From JL08 sp039969355 (GTDB lineage Bacteria; Pseudomonadota; Alphaproteobacteria; Rhodobacterales; Rhodobacteraceae), in assembly GCA_039969355.1 (NCBI GenBank), contig JBDVOA010000012.1:62001-126000 (forward strand): 64,000 nucleotides of DNA. Reading direction: 5' to 3'. Below, piece by piece: positions 25,525 to 34,580 of the stretch. Made by a program: the position numbers and the translations under genes. Each line of letters begins with the position of its first letter. Within the stretch, counting starts at the first letter, position 1. The notes beneath the pieces were generated by a model that was not told the origin of the DNA, made no database searches, and saw only the letters and a program-made list of their open reading frames with translations.

Positions 25525-25767
25525 TCAATTCTTGGCTTCCAACGCATCCAGCCGAGACTTCAATGCTTCATTTTCCTCACGCGCCTTCTGCGCCATCGCG
25601 CGCACCGCATCAAATTCCTCGCGGGTGACAAAGTCCCTGTTAGCAAGCCAGCGATCCACCATCGAAGACATGGCAGTTTCCGCTTCGTCTTTTGCGCCCT
25701 GCGCAACACCCATCGCATTGGTCATCAACTGCGAAAAGTCGTCCATTATCTTGTTTCGGGTTTGCAT
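25525..25767 (-). CDS. ubiK: UbiK-type accessory factor (BMFP domain)
   Basis: This 80-residue protein has the BMFP layout: an amphipathic N-terminal helix (MDDFSQLMTNAMG), a central region VTREEFDAVRAMAQKAREENEALKSRL and a coiled-coil C-terminus ending in EAKN. UbiK-family proteins associate with membranes and the UbiJ/Ubi complex in aerobic ubiquinone synthesis. The gene symbol follows the family name. The gene is divergent from lgt, with 95 bases between them. Confidence 0.85.
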   Translation of the reverse strand: MQTRNKIMDDFSQLMTNAMGVAQGAKDEAETAMSSMVDRWLANRDFVTREEFDAVRAMAQKAREENEALKSRLDALEAKN

Positions 25768-25862
25768 CTTCGGTTCTCCTCACTCGTCTGTTCCAATATG
25801 GGGCGTGGCGGCCCGCCCCGCAAGGTTGACTTCACCCTAAGGCCAAAGGCATTCAGAACCAT

Positions 25863-26753
25863 ATGCAGGCTATGATCCCCTTTCCCGACATCTCGCCCGA
25901 GATCTTCACAGTGACCGTGTTCGGCGCAGACTTTGCGTTGCGCTGGTATGCTTTGGCCTACATTGTCGGCATTCTCATCGGTTGGCAGTTGGTAGTACGC
26001 ACAGCCAAGGCACCCCGGCTTTGGCCCGGCAACAAGCCGACGATGACTCCGACTCAGGTCGAGGATTTTTTAACCTGGGCTATTATCGGCATCATTCTGG
26101 GCGGTCGACTAGGCTATGTCCTTTTCTATCAATTTGGTTACTACATGCAAAATCCGGCCCAGATTCTGCGCATTTGGGAAGGCGGTATGGCCTTCCATGG
26201 GGGTATGCTGGGCGTAATTGTTGCCGGGTGGCTATATACCGGCCGACACAACATACCCAGGCTGTCAGCAGCAGACATGGTTGCTCTTGGGGTTCCGCCG
26301 GGCCTGCTGCTAGGTCGGATTGCCAATTTCATAAATGCAGAATTGTGGGGACGGGCCACCGACTTGCCCTGGGGGGTCGCCTTTCCGGGGAAAGCTGCGC
26401 AGGCTTGCGAAACTGTCGCCGGGGTGTGCGCGCGCCACCCCTCTCAGCTTTACGAAGCGCTTCTTGAAGGGGTCATTCTTGGTGGAACGCTGCTGTGGCT
26501 TGTCTGGAGAAAGAACGGGCTCAAAACTCCGGGCTTGGTAGCAGGGACGTTCTTCGCAGGCTACGGCCTCGCACGTTTTGTGGTGGAGTTCGTGCGGCAA
26601 CCGGATGCCCAATTCATAAGCGCAGGAAACCCTCTTGGGCTGGCTTGGCAAGTCGGCGGATACGGCCTGACGATGGGGCAAATACTGTCCCTGCCCATGA
26701 TCGCTCTAGGGGCCTACTTGATTACCAGCGCGCGCGGCCAGTCAACGGCATGA
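25863..26753 (+). CDS. lgt: prolipoprotein diacylglyceryl transferase
   Basis: Lgt attaches diacylglycerol from phosphatidylglycerol to the lipobox cysteine, the first step of lipoprotein maturation. The 296-residue protein has about seven membrane helices. The Lgt signature GRIANFINAELWGR spans residues 151-164, and FHGGMLG around residue 111 forms the active site. An insert with two cysteines (AQACETVAGVCARHPSQLYEA) precedes the last helices. Its stop overlaps the start of the next gene (ATGA). Confidence 0.97.
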   Translation: MQAMIPFPDISPEIFTVTVFGADFALRWYALAYIVGILIGWQLVVRTAKAPRLWPGNKPTMTPTQVEDFLTWAIIGIILGGRLGYVLFYQFGYYMQNPAQILRIWEGGMAFHGGMLGVIVAGWLYTGRHNIPRLSAADMVALGVPPGLLLGRIANFINAELWGRATDLPWGVAFPGKAAQACETVAGVCARHPSQLYEALLEGVILGGTLLWLVWRKNGLKTPGLVAGTFFAGYGLARFVVEFVRQPDAQFISAGNPLGLAWQVGGYGLTMGQILSLPMIALGAYLITSARGQSTA

Positions 26754-27808
26754 CACTTCTGAACACCTTACTTGACCGCATCGAGCAACACGGGCCGATG
26801 ACTGTAGCCGACTACATGAATGAGTGTCTGTTGCATCCGCATTTGGGCTACTACGCCACCCGAGACCCCCTTGGAGAAGCGGGGGATTTCATAACCGCAC
26901 CCGAAATCAGCCAGATGTTTGGCGAACTGGTCGGACTGGCACTGGCACGCGCTTGGATGGATCAGGGAAAGCCGGCCCAGTTCACACTGGCCGAGGTCGG
27001 GCCCGGGCGTGGCACTCTGATGGCCGATATCCTTCGTGCAACACGGTCAGTCCCGGGATTTACCAAGTCCGCCCGCATTGTTCTGATCGAAGCAAGCCCA
27101 GTTCTGCGTGAAATTCAGCGCGAGACGCTGAGTGATCATGTTCCGGATTGGATCGCGAACATGGACAGGTTACCTGAGGCGCCGCTATTCATTGTCGCAA
27201 ACGAGTTTTTTGACGCATTGCCGATCCGGCAATTTATTCGTGATGGCCAATTCTGGCGGGAACGTTGCATAGGAGCAGCTGACGGTGCTTTGCAGTTCGG
27301 CCTTGGGGCGCCCCTGCCCCGCGCTGATCTCGATTACCGGCTTGATGACACCAGAAATGGCGATCTTGTCGAAATTTGCCCGGCTGCATCAACCATCATG
27401 ACCGAGATCGGGCAACGTATCGAAGTTCACGGCGGCGCAGGTTTACTTATTGACTACGGAGATTGGCGTTCTCAAGGAGACACTTTTCAGTCTGTCCGTA
27501 ACCACACATTCGCGGACCCGCTGAAAAACCCCGGTCAGGCAGATTTGACAGCCCATGTTGACTTTGAGGCGCTCTGTCTTTCTGCTCCTTGCGCGCATAC
27601 GCGTCTTACACCACAAGGTGTGTTCCTTGAACGTTTGGGGATTGCCCAACGTACCGAAGCTTTGTCGAAATCCGGTGACGAAACCCTGAGCAAGGAACTG
27701 CGCATTGCACATCACCGGTTGACGCATGCCTCGGAAATGGGAAACCTGTTCAAAACGCTCGGCCTTTATCAAACGAACGGCGCACCGCCACCCGGACTGG
27801 ATCCATGA
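26750..27808 (+). CDS. MidA/NDUFAF7-family SAM-dependent methyltransferase
   Basis: The start at ATG 26750 overlaps the lgt stop, and the 352-residue product begins TLLNTLLDRIEQHG. The family (PF02636) includes human NDUFAF7, which methylates an arginine of complex I subunit NDUFS2 during assembly. Motifs are YYATRDPLGEAGDFITAPEISQMFGE near residue 38, the SAM-binding EVGPGRGTLMADILRA at about 82, and IVANEFFDALPIRQF at about 147. The bacterial role is probably also respiratory-complex modification, but this is inferred. It sits in lgt-midA-pgeF with four-base overlaps on both sides. Confidence 0.9.
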   Translation: MTLLNTLLDRIEQHGPMTVADYMNECLLHPHLGYYATRDPLGEAGDFITAPEISQMFGELVGLALARAWMDQGKPAQFTLAEVGPGRGTLMADILRATRSVPGFTKSARIVLIEASPVLREIQRETLSDHVPDWIANMDRLPEAPLFIVANEFFDALPIRQFIRDGQFWRERCIGAADGALQFGLGAPLPRADLDYRLDDTRNGDLVEICPAASTIMTEIGQRIEVHGGAGLLIDYGDWRSQGDTFQSVRNHTFADPLKNPGQADLTAHVDFEALCLSAPCAHTRLTPQGVFLERLGIAQRTEALSKSGDETLSKELRIAHHRLTHASEMGNLFKTLGLYQTNGAPPPGLDP

Positions 27809-28566
27809 CACTTGAGATCATTACCTCAGAGTTGTTGAGCACTGCCCACCACGGTTTTTTTACCCGACGTGGTGGCGCATCGTCAGGTGTGTTTTCCGGC
27901 CTCAATTGTGGCACCGGAAGTTCCGATCAATCCGACATGGTAGAAATCAATCGCGCTCGCGTTGCTGAAGCAATGAATGTCCAACTGGACCATCTGATCG
28001 GAGTTCATCAGGTACACTCCGCAGATGTAGCCACTGTTGTCGGACCTCTAACCGAAAAACCGCGCGCAGATGCGATGGTTACCCGGACCCCGGGCATAGC
28101 GTTGACCGTCCTGACAGCAGATTGCCAGCCTGTTTTGTTTTATGACGCCGACGCCAGCGTTATTGGTGCCGCCCATGCCGGGTGGCGAGGTGCACTGAAC
28201 GGTGTTTTGGAAGCGACTTTGGACGCCATGGAAGACATTGGTGCAGATCGGGCAAAAACAACAGCTGTGATTGGCCCATCCATCAGTCAGGGATCGTACG
28301 AAGTAGGACCCGAATTTCTGGACAGTTTTTTGGATAGCGACCCTGATTACAGCCGTTTCTTTGCAAATGGGTTCAACGACAAGATGCAATTTGACCTGCC
28401 GGGGTTTGGCGTGCACAGACTACGTGCTGCGGGGGTTAGCCAGACGGAATGGACGCGGCATTGCACCTATTCTGACCCGGACCGATTTTACTCATATCGC
28501 CGCAGTGTTCATGCGCAAGAGGCAGACTACGGACGACAAATTGCTTCTATTGCGTTACAGAGTTAG
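27805..28566 (+). CDS. pgeF: peptidoglycan editing factor PgeF (YfiH, laccase-like domain)
   Basis: This 253-residue protein belongs to the YfiH/multicopper-oxidase-like family now named PgeF, which removes wrongly incorporated amino acids from muropeptide precursors. Zinc-site motifs are GVHQVHSADV, TADCQPVLF, HAGWRGALNGVLEATLD and CTYSDPDRFYSYRR. The start overlaps the stop of the upstream methyltransferase gene by four bases, completing a three-gene operon with lgt. Confidence 0.93.
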   Translation: MTLEIITSELLSTAHHGFFTRRGGASSGVFSGLNCGTGSSDQSDMVEINRARVAEAMNVQLDHLIGVHQVHSADVATVVGPLTEKPRADAMVTRTPGIALTVLTADCQPVLFYDADASVIGAAHAGWRGALNGVLEATLDAMEDIGADRAKTTAVIGPSISQGSYEVGPEFLDSFLDSDPDYSRFFANGFNDKMQFDLPGFGVHRLRAAGVSQTEWTRHCTYSDPDRFYSYRRSVHAQEADYGRQIASIALQS

Positions 28567-29196
28567 GCGGAACAAAGGCGGCAAGTGACCGGGCTTGGCC
28601 CAAGTCGAATCTAAAATAATATTGGGGGCGCCCAAAAATTCGCTCTCTCTTTGCATATCAACATTTTTTTTCTTGCTGGTTAATGAAGAAGGCGACTTTG
28701 CCTAACTTATCTTTGAAACCAGGTAAAAAAACCTTCATCTTTTTCTGGGATGGTCATTAATTAGCCCCAATGCTTGATCATATTGTGGGCGTTCAGGACG
28801 CGACAAGACGTCACGAAATTGTGAGCATACGAGTACACAAGCAAACGAGTAAACGGTTTCTTAAATCGGACTTCATAGTATCGGTGGCAACATGAGTCTG
28901 CCGATCTAGGATCCGAGGCGCTTACCGTGCCAATCTTCATCGGCCATCGTTCTACCGGACCGGCCAACGCAAATGTTGCCTGGATGGGCTGGCTTTCGGG
29001 CCCGCCGATGCAATGGCCAAAGAGTTACCTGGTGACCCGAGTACGAGTGAGGAACCCGTCTCCGTTAATTCGGAGGCGGGTTTTTTGACCACAATAACGT
29101 CGTGTACAAGACCTCGAGACAATGGGGCTCTGTTGGACTAGCTACGCGCTGTTCGAACTTATCGCCAAACTGGAACCAACACTGCCTATTCGATTG
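28567..29196. other. 630-base region without a convincing gene; possible small RNA
   Basis: A strong plus-strand terminator sits at 29052-29086, far from the nearest upstream plus-strand gene (pgeF ends at 28566), so an unannotated short transcript may end there. The only open frame of note is a GTG-started 53-codon frame at 28927-29088. It has GAGG 8 bases upstream but ends inside the terminator. No known RNA family was recognised. Confidence 0.4.
29052..29086 (+). terminator. Rho-independent terminator, plus strand, upstream gene unclear
   Basis: AACCCGTCTCCG, a short TTAATT loop, then CGGAGGCGGGTT form a 12-base-pair stem with one mismatch, followed by TTTTTT. The T-run is on the plus strand only. 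It lies 486 bases after pgeF and ahead of the convergent lrp gene. Confidence 0.85.
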
Positions 29197-29697
29197 TCAG
29201 GCCGGGCGCTGTTGGCGCTGCTCAAGAACGTCAAACGGCACCCCCGGTTCGTCTTTGGCGCCGCGTATCACTAAAGATGTTTTTACACTGGCAACATTTG
29301 GCGTCGTCAGCAATTCAGATGTCAGGAAAGTTTGAAAGCTGCTCAGGTCCGGTGCCACGCATTTCAGGATAAAATCCACTTCGCCATTCAGCATGTGACA
29401 CTCACGAACCAATGGCCATTCGCGACATCTTTGCTCAAATGCGCGTAAATCAACTTCTGCCTGGCTTTGCAGGCCGACCATTGCGAAAACCTGCACTTCA
29501 AAACCCAGTTCGCGGGCATCCACTTCCGCGTGATAGCCGCGAATGAGGCCGTTTTCCTCAAGGGTTCGCACGCGGCGCAGGCAGGGTGGTGCTGATATTC
29601 CAACCCGTCGGGCCAACTCTACATTGGTCATCCGACCGTCAGCCTGCAATTCGGCAAGAATCATGCGATCAATCGGATCAAGGCGCGTACCGGCCAT
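29197..29697 (-). CDS. Lrp/AsnC-family transcriptional regulator
   Basis: This 166-residue regulator has an N-terminal HTH (LDPIDRMILAELQADGRMTNVELARRVGISAPPCLRRV, about residues 6-43) and a C-terminal RAM/ligand-binding domain (FEVQVFAMVGL, CHMLNGEVDFILKCVAPDLSSFQTF). It is divergent from trxB with 216 bases between, and sat-cysC follows trxB. Control of trxB or of sulfur/cysteine genes is possible but not shown. Amino-acid binding is the usual trigger in this family. Confidence 0.93.
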   Translation of the reverse strand: MAGTRLDPIDRMILAELQADGRMTNVELARRVGISAPPCLRRVRTLEENGLIRGYHAEVDARELGFEVQVFAMVGLQSQAEVDLRAFEQRCREWPLVRECHMLNGEVDFILKCVAPDLSSFQTFLTSELLTTPNVASVKTSLVIRGAKDEPGVPFDVLEQRQQRPA

Positions 29698-29913
29698 CTT
29701 ACCCCCAATAGAATTTTCGTTTCTTATAACACCGCCGCAGTCGCACGCAATATTGTTTCAACATCGCGCAATAATCCTAATCCTGCGTCCCGCTCCTGAG
29801 TACAATTTGCTTTTGTACATCACACGGTACACGAGGGGGTTTTCGACCCGTAGCGGAGTGGTTATATGCTGTCCACTGCTGCCGCCGCATCTGGCTGAAT
29901 TGGGGAATTTCAC

Positions 29914-30894
29914 ATGGCCGACACACATCGCACCAAAGTATTGATTATCGGTTCTGGTCCAGCAGGTTATACTGCTGGGGTCTACGCCGCACGCGCTATG
30001 CTAGAGCCAATTCTGGTTCAGGGAATTGAGCCGGGTGGACAGCTGACAACAACCACCGAAGTTGAAAACTGGCCTGGCGACACCGAAGTTCAGGGTCCGG
30101 ATCTGATGGTTCGGATGCAGGACCATGCCCGCGCAATGGGGTGCGAGATAATTGGCGACATCATCAGTTCCGTCGACTTCTCAAAACGGCCTTTTGTTGC
30201 ACAGTCCGATAGCGGCACCATTTATGTCGCCGACGCGATCATTCTGGCGACCGGTGCTCGTGCAAAATGGCTGGGACTTCCAACAGAAGAGAAATTTAAG
30301 GGATTTGGCGTTTCGGCTTGCGCGACTTGCGACGGTTTCTTTTACAGAGGGCAAGAGATCGTTGTCATTGGTGGTGGAAACACAGCGGTAGAAGAAGCGT
30401 TGTTCCTGACGAATTTTGCCTCAAAAGTAACTTTGGTTCACAGACGCGACGAACTACGTGCCGAGGCTATTCTGATTGATCGGTTGATGAAGAATCCCAA
30501 AATCGAACCGTTGTGGTTCCACGAACTGGACGAGGTCATCGGCACGGACGCGCCGCTTGGGGTTGAGGGTGTGCGTGTAAAACATACCAAAACGGGCGAG
30601 ATAACAGAAATTCCGGCCAAGGGTGTCTTTGTTGCTATAGGACATGCCCCGGCGAATGAATTGGTCAAAGATGTTTTAGATACGCATATGGGTGGCTACG
30701 TTGTCACGAAACCGGACAGCACCGAAACTTCCATTTCTGGGGTGTTCGCGGCGGGCGATCTGACCGACTACAAATATCGTCAGGCGGTCACTTCGGCTGG
30801 AATGGGCTGCATGGCCGCATTGGAAGCAGAACGGTGGCTTGCGGAAAATGCAAACGCTGATGCGATTGAAAACGCCGAAGCTGAAACGGTTTGA
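29914..30894 (+). CDS. trxB: thioredoxin reductase (NADPH)
   Basis: TrxB reduces thioredoxin with NADPH through FAD and a redox disulfide. The 326-residue protein has the FAD motif IIGSGPAGYTAGVYAARA at 11-28, the active-site CATC at 136-139 in ACATCDGFFY, the NADPH-binding VIGGGNTAVEEALFLT at about 151 and the final FAD motif GVFAAGDLTDYKYRQA. A long C-terminal tail (ANADAIENAEAETV) is rich in Ala and Glu. Sulfate activation genes follow after 297 bases. Confidence 0.96.
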   Translation: MADTHRTKVLIIGSGPAGYTAGVYAARAMLEPILVQGIEPGGQLTTTTEVENWPGDTEVQGPDLMVRMQDHARAMGCEIIGDIISSVDFSKRPFVAQSDSGTIYVADAIILATGARAKWLGLPTEEKFKGFGVSACATCDGFFYRGQEIVVIGGGNTAVEEALFLTNFASKVTLVHRRDELRAEAILIDRLMKNPKIEPLWFHELDEVIGTDAPLGVEGVRVKHTKTGEITEIPAKGVFVAIGHAPANELVKDVLDTHMGGYVVTKPDSTETSISGVFAAGDLTDYKYRQAVTSAGMGCMAALEAERWLAENANADAIENAEAETV

Positions 30895-30966
30895 ACACTA
30901 TCACAGATTGTCAGCGCCGGTTTCATTGCAAAGGCGCAAAGCAATTAAGTATCAAGACCGAATCTC

Positions 30967-31077
30967 TTACTTGCTATCGACCATAAAAAGCCCCTCTTCT
31001 TTTGGTCTGGCCACCGACATGCGCTCCTCGTTGCGGCCTTTGCGTAACGCGACAGCGAAATTTCGCACTTGCAGCAT
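30967..31077 (-). CDS. possible 36-residue small protein, doubtful
   Basis: On the minus strand an ATG at 31077 opens 36 codons to TAA 30967-30969. The product is basic and charged, with KGRNEERMSVARPKEEGLF as its core. An internal ATG 18 codons in is preceded by GAGGAG, which would give a 17-residue peptide. No family recognised. It lies in the 297-base trxB to sat-cysC gap, antisense to the latter's leader. Only its protein-like composition supports it. Confidence 0.25.
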   Translation of the reverse strand: MLQVRNFAVALRKGRNEERMSVARPKEEGLFMVDSK

Positions 31078-31191
31078 TGTTTTTTGCGGAATCGCGATGG
31101 CATCGCTAGACTTTCGCCACAATCAAGGTTTAAGCCGCGCGTGAATGGGTGATTTAACCCGAATGCCTGCCCCAGAACGAAAGTGACTATC

Positions 31192-32901
31192 ATGACCATG
31201 TTGCGCAACCTTGCTCCGATTCCAGAACTATATGTATCCTATGATTCAGCGCAAAAGCTAAAAACTGAAGCGGGCAACCTTGTCAGCTGGGACCTGTCCG
31301 AACGGCAGGTCTGCGATCTGGAACTCTTGATGAACGGCGGCTTCAACCCGCTAAAGGGCTTTTTGGGCGAGGTTGACTATAATTCCGTCGTCGAAACCAT
31401 GCGACTGGCGGACGGTACACTTTGGCCCATGCCGATTACATTGGACGTCGACGAGAAGTTTGCCGAAACCGTTGAGGTCGGACAAGATATTGCCCTGCGC
31501 GACGCTGAAGGCGTGATCCTGGCGACCATGACCGTCACGGATAGCTATGCGCCAGACAAGTCACGCGAGGCCGAGATGGTCTTTGGTGCCGACGACGACG
31601 CGCATCCAGCCGTTAACTATTTGCACAACAAAGCGGGAAAAATTTATCTCGGTGGCCCGGTAACAGGCATTCAGCAACCTGTTCACTATGATTTTCGCGG
31701 TCGACGCGATACCCCGAACGAGTTGCGCGCCTATTTTCGCAAACTTGGCTGGCGTCGTGTTGTCGCATTTCAAACCCGAAACCCGCTCCACCGCGCCCAC
31801 CAGGAACTCACTTTCCGTGCGGCACGCGAGGCGCAGGCCAACCTGCTGATCCATCCCGTCGTTGGCTTGACCAAACCCGGCGATGTTGATCACTTTACCC
31901 GTGTCCGGTGCTATGAGGCTGTTCTGGATCAGTACCCGACTGCTACGACAACGATGTCTTTGCTGAACCTCGCCATGCGGATGGCTGGCCCCCGCGAAGC
32001 AGTCTGGCACGGCCTGATCCGAGCCAATCACGGGTGCACTCATTTTATTGTCGGGCGCGATCACGCCGGTCCCGGCAAGAATTCCAAGGGTGAAGATTTC
32101 TACGGTCCCTATGACGCGCAAGACTTATTCAAAGAGCATGAAGCCGAAATCGGATTGGAGATGGTGGATTTCAAACACATGGTCTATGTGCAGGAAAAGG
32201 CACAGTATTTCCCTGCCAACGAAGTTCCTAAAGGCGAAACCGTGCTGGACATTTCTGGCACTGAGTTGCGCCGTCGACTGGCTGAAGGGTTGGATATCCC
32301 TGAATGGTTTTCGTTTCCACAGGTGGTCTCTGAATTGCGCCGCACCCGGCCTGCCCGGGCAAAACAGGGTTTTACGGTATTCTTCACCGGTTTTTCAGGA
32401 TCGGGAAAATCAACCATTGCCAACGCTCTGATGGTCAAACTCATGGAAATGGGCGGGCGGCCTGTTACTTTGCTTGATGGCGATATCGTACGCAAAAACC
32501 TGAGTTCCGAGCTTGGGTTCTCGAAAGAACACCGCGATCTGAACATCCGACGTATCGGATATGTGGCGTCCGAAATTACCAAAAATGGCGGTATCGCCAT
32601 TTGCGCGCCTATTGCACCTTATGCCACCACTCGACGGGCAGTGCGCGAAGATGTGGAACAATTCGGTGCGTTCCTGGAAATTCACGTTGCCACTTCCATC
32701 GAGGAATGTGAACGACGTGATCGCAAAGGACTCTACAAGTTGGCGCGCGAAGGTAAGATCAAAGAGTTCACCGGGATTTCGGACCCTTATGACGTTCCCG
32801 AAAAGCCGGAACTCAGTGTTGAAACCGAAAATGTTGAAGTGGACAACTGTGCCCATCAAGTTCTGCTCAAGCTGGAGAGTATGGGCCTGATCAGCGGCTA
32901 G
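31192..32901 (+). CDS. bifunctional sulfate adenylyltransferase / adenylylsulfate kinase
   Basis: This fused enzyme converts sulfate and ATP to APS, then phosphorylates APS to PAPS. The start at ATG 31192 gives 569 residues. GTG 31183 and ATG 31198 are alternatives. The ATP sulfurylase part (to about residue 385) has QTRNPLHRAHQEL near 195 and GRDHAGPG near 288. The APS kinase part (from about 393) has the P-loop GFSGSGKST at about 400-408 and DGDIVRKNL. No cysD or cysN is nearby. The layout with the sulfurylase first is the one found in Aquifex and many roseobacters. Confidence 0.95.
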   Translation: MTMLRNLAPIPELYVSYDSAQKLKTEAGNLVSWDLSERQVCDLELLMNGGFNPLKGFLGEVDYNSVVETMRLADGTLWPMPITLDVDEKFAETVEVGQDIALRDAEGVILATMTVTDSYAPDKSREAEMVFGADDDAHPAVNYLHNKAGKIYLGGPVTGIQQPVHYDFRGRRDTPNELRAYFRKLGWRRVVAFQTRNPLHRAHQELTFRAAREAQANLLIHPVVGLTKPGDVDHFTRVRCYEAVLDQYPTATTTMSLLNLAMRMAGPREAVWHGLIRANHGCTHFIVGRDHAGPGKNSKGEDFYGPYDAQDLFKEHEAEIGLEMVDFKHMVYVQEKAQYFPANEVPKGETVLDISGTELRRRLAEGLDIPEWFSFPQVVSELRRTRPARAKQGFTVFFTGFSGSGKSTIANALMVKLMEMGGRPVTLLDGDIVRKNLSSELGFSKEHRDLNIRRIGYVASEITKNGGIAICAPIAPYATTRRAVREDVEQFGAFLEIHVATSIEECERRDRKGLYKLAREGKIKEFTGISDPYDVPEKPELSVETENVEVDNCAHQVLLKLESMGLISG

Positions 32902-33016
32902 GCAACAAGTGCCCCGGCTAAGTGTTGGGGAATTTTTTGGCTCTGTGTCCTAAGTCACATATTTAACTCCAAAATCCTCTAGTCTGTGCAATAGTTGTAA
33001 CGGACTGGGGGATTTC

Positions 33017-34576
33017 ATGACCATTTTTAAAAGCTCATTTGACGATGTTGAAATCAGAGAATTGACGATCACAGAGTGTCTGCTTGAGGCTCTTTCAACG
33101 CGGCTTAATCAAGTTGTCTTAACGGACGGGGTCACGGGAGAGACCTTAACGGCCGAACAGCTGATGGACGGCATCAAAAGCCTTGCTGGTGGACTGACCA
33201 ACCGCAATCTGGGCAAAGATCATGTCATCGCCTTGATGGCACCAAATATGCCAGCCTACGCTGTGGTTTTTCACGGCGTCGCCTGGGCTGGCGGTACAAT
33301 TACGACAATTAATCCCGCCTATACAGAGCATGAAGTACGCCACCAGCTGATCGACTCAAAAGCCGAGATTCTGGTCACGGCCCCCGCCTTTTTGGAGACA
33401 GCAAAAGCAGCAAAAGTAGGCACCGAAATCCATGAAATTGTTGTCATAGGTGAGGCAGAAGGCGCCACTTCACTAGACAGCTTGATGGGCCCGCCAATTG
33501 AGGAACAGGTTCCGGTAGATTTGGACAATCACATCGTAGTTTTGCCCTATTCCTCCGGAACAACGGGTTTACCCAAGGGCGTCATGCTTAGCCATCGCAA
33601 TCTCGTTGTTAATCTTGACCAGATCATTGCGTGTGCTGATATTCATAACGGCGATGTTGCCCCTGCCTTCCTGCCATTTTTTCACATTTATGGCATGATG
33701 GTTATGTTGAATTGTTACCTTGCAACCGGAGGAAGCGTTGTCACGTTACCGAGATTTGATCTGGAGCTATTCTTACGCATAGCTCAGGACCATAAAGCCC
33801 GCTCGCTTTGGGTCGTTCCCCCTGTTGCGATAGCGTTGGCAAAGCATCCAATGATTGATCAGTTCGACCTTTCCAGTCTCGATTATATCGGCTGCGCCGC
33901 AGCCCCCTTGGGCTCCGACCTTAGCGATGCAGTAGCCGCACGGTTGGGGTGCAAGGTCATCCAAGGCTATGGCATGACAGAACTTAGCCCAGTATCGCAT
34001 GTTTCACATCCGTCATCGGCAAAGTCAGGGTCTGGCGGACAGGCCGTTGGCGGTACTGAATGCCGAATTGTGGATACGAAGACTGGTGATGATCTCGGCG
34101 CGGGCCAGGACGGCGAATTGTGGATCAGAGGTCCCCAGGTGATGAAAGGGTATCTGAACAACCCTGACGCAACGGTAGCGACCATAGATTCAGAAGGCTG
34201 GTTACACACGGGCGACATCGCAAGCATAGACAGCGACGGGTACCTTTTTATTCGTGATCGGCTGAAGGAGCTTATCAAGTACAAAGGCTTTCAAGTCGCA
34301 CCAGCCGAATTGGAGGCTGTGCTGACATCTCATTCAAAAATCGGCGACGCTGCCGTGATTGGCATTCCTGACGATGAGGCAGGCGAAGTCCCGGCGGCCT
34401 ATGTAGTCTGCGCGCCGGAGCAAACGCTCTCTGAGGACGCTGTGAAAGCCTATGTGGCGGAACATCTCGCACACTACAAACACCTTCACAGCGTTAGCTT
34501 TATTGACGATATCCCAAAGTCGCCGTCAGGCAAGATCCTGCGACGCCTGTTGCGGGATAACGCCGCAGCCAAATAA
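33017..34576 (+). CDS. AMP-dependent acyl-CoA synthetase/ligase (4-coumarate-CoA ligase-like)
   Basis: This 519-residue ANL-family enzyme activates a carboxylic acid to its acyl-CoA through an acyl-AMP. Motifs in order: PYSSGTTGLPKGV (P-loop-like A3, about residue 176), QGYGMTELSPVSH (A5, about 316), GELWIRGPQVMKGY (A7), GWLHTGDIASID (A8), RLKELIKYKGFQVAPAELE (A8/A9), and the A10 lysine in PKSPSGKILRR. The substrate pocket cannot be read, so 4-coumarate is not proven. Medium-chain or aromatic acids are possible. It stands alone, convergent with the DUF1150 gene. Confidence 0.92.
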   Translation: MTIFKSSFDDVEIRELTITECLLEALSTRLNQVVLTDGVTGETLTAEQLMDGIKSLAGGLTNRNLGKDHVIALMAPNMPAYAVVFHGVAWAGGTITTINPAYTEHEVRHQLIDSKAEILVTAPAFLETAKAAKVGTEIHEIVVIGEAEGATSLDSLMGPPIEEQVPVDLDNHIVVLPYSSGTTGLPKGVMLSHRNLVVNLDQIIACADIHNGDVAPAFLPFFHIYGMMVMLNCYLATGGSVVTLPRFDLELFLRIAQDHKARSLWVVPPVAIALAKHPMIDQFDLSSLDYIGCAAAPLGSDLSDAVAARLGCKVIQGYGMTELSPVSHVSHPSSAKSGSGGQAVGGTECRIVDTKTGDDLGAGQDGELWIRGPQVMKGYLNNPDATVATIDSEGWLHTGDIASIDSDGYLFIRDRLKELIKYKGFQVAPAELEAVLTSHSKIGDAAVIGIPDDEAGEVPAAYVVCAPEQTLSEDAVKAYVAEHLAHYKHLHSVSFIDDIPKSPSGKILRRLLRDNAAAK

Positions 34577-34580
34577 GACC

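Noticed and set aside
26495..26749. N-terminal extension of the MidA gene
   Set aside because: It overlaps lgt in another frame and has no family similarity. The ATGA overlap at 26750 fits the operon.
28927..29088. 53-codon GTG frame as a real protein gene
   Set aside because: Its last third is made of the terminator itself, and it has no recognisable domain. Kept only as part of the small RNA finding.
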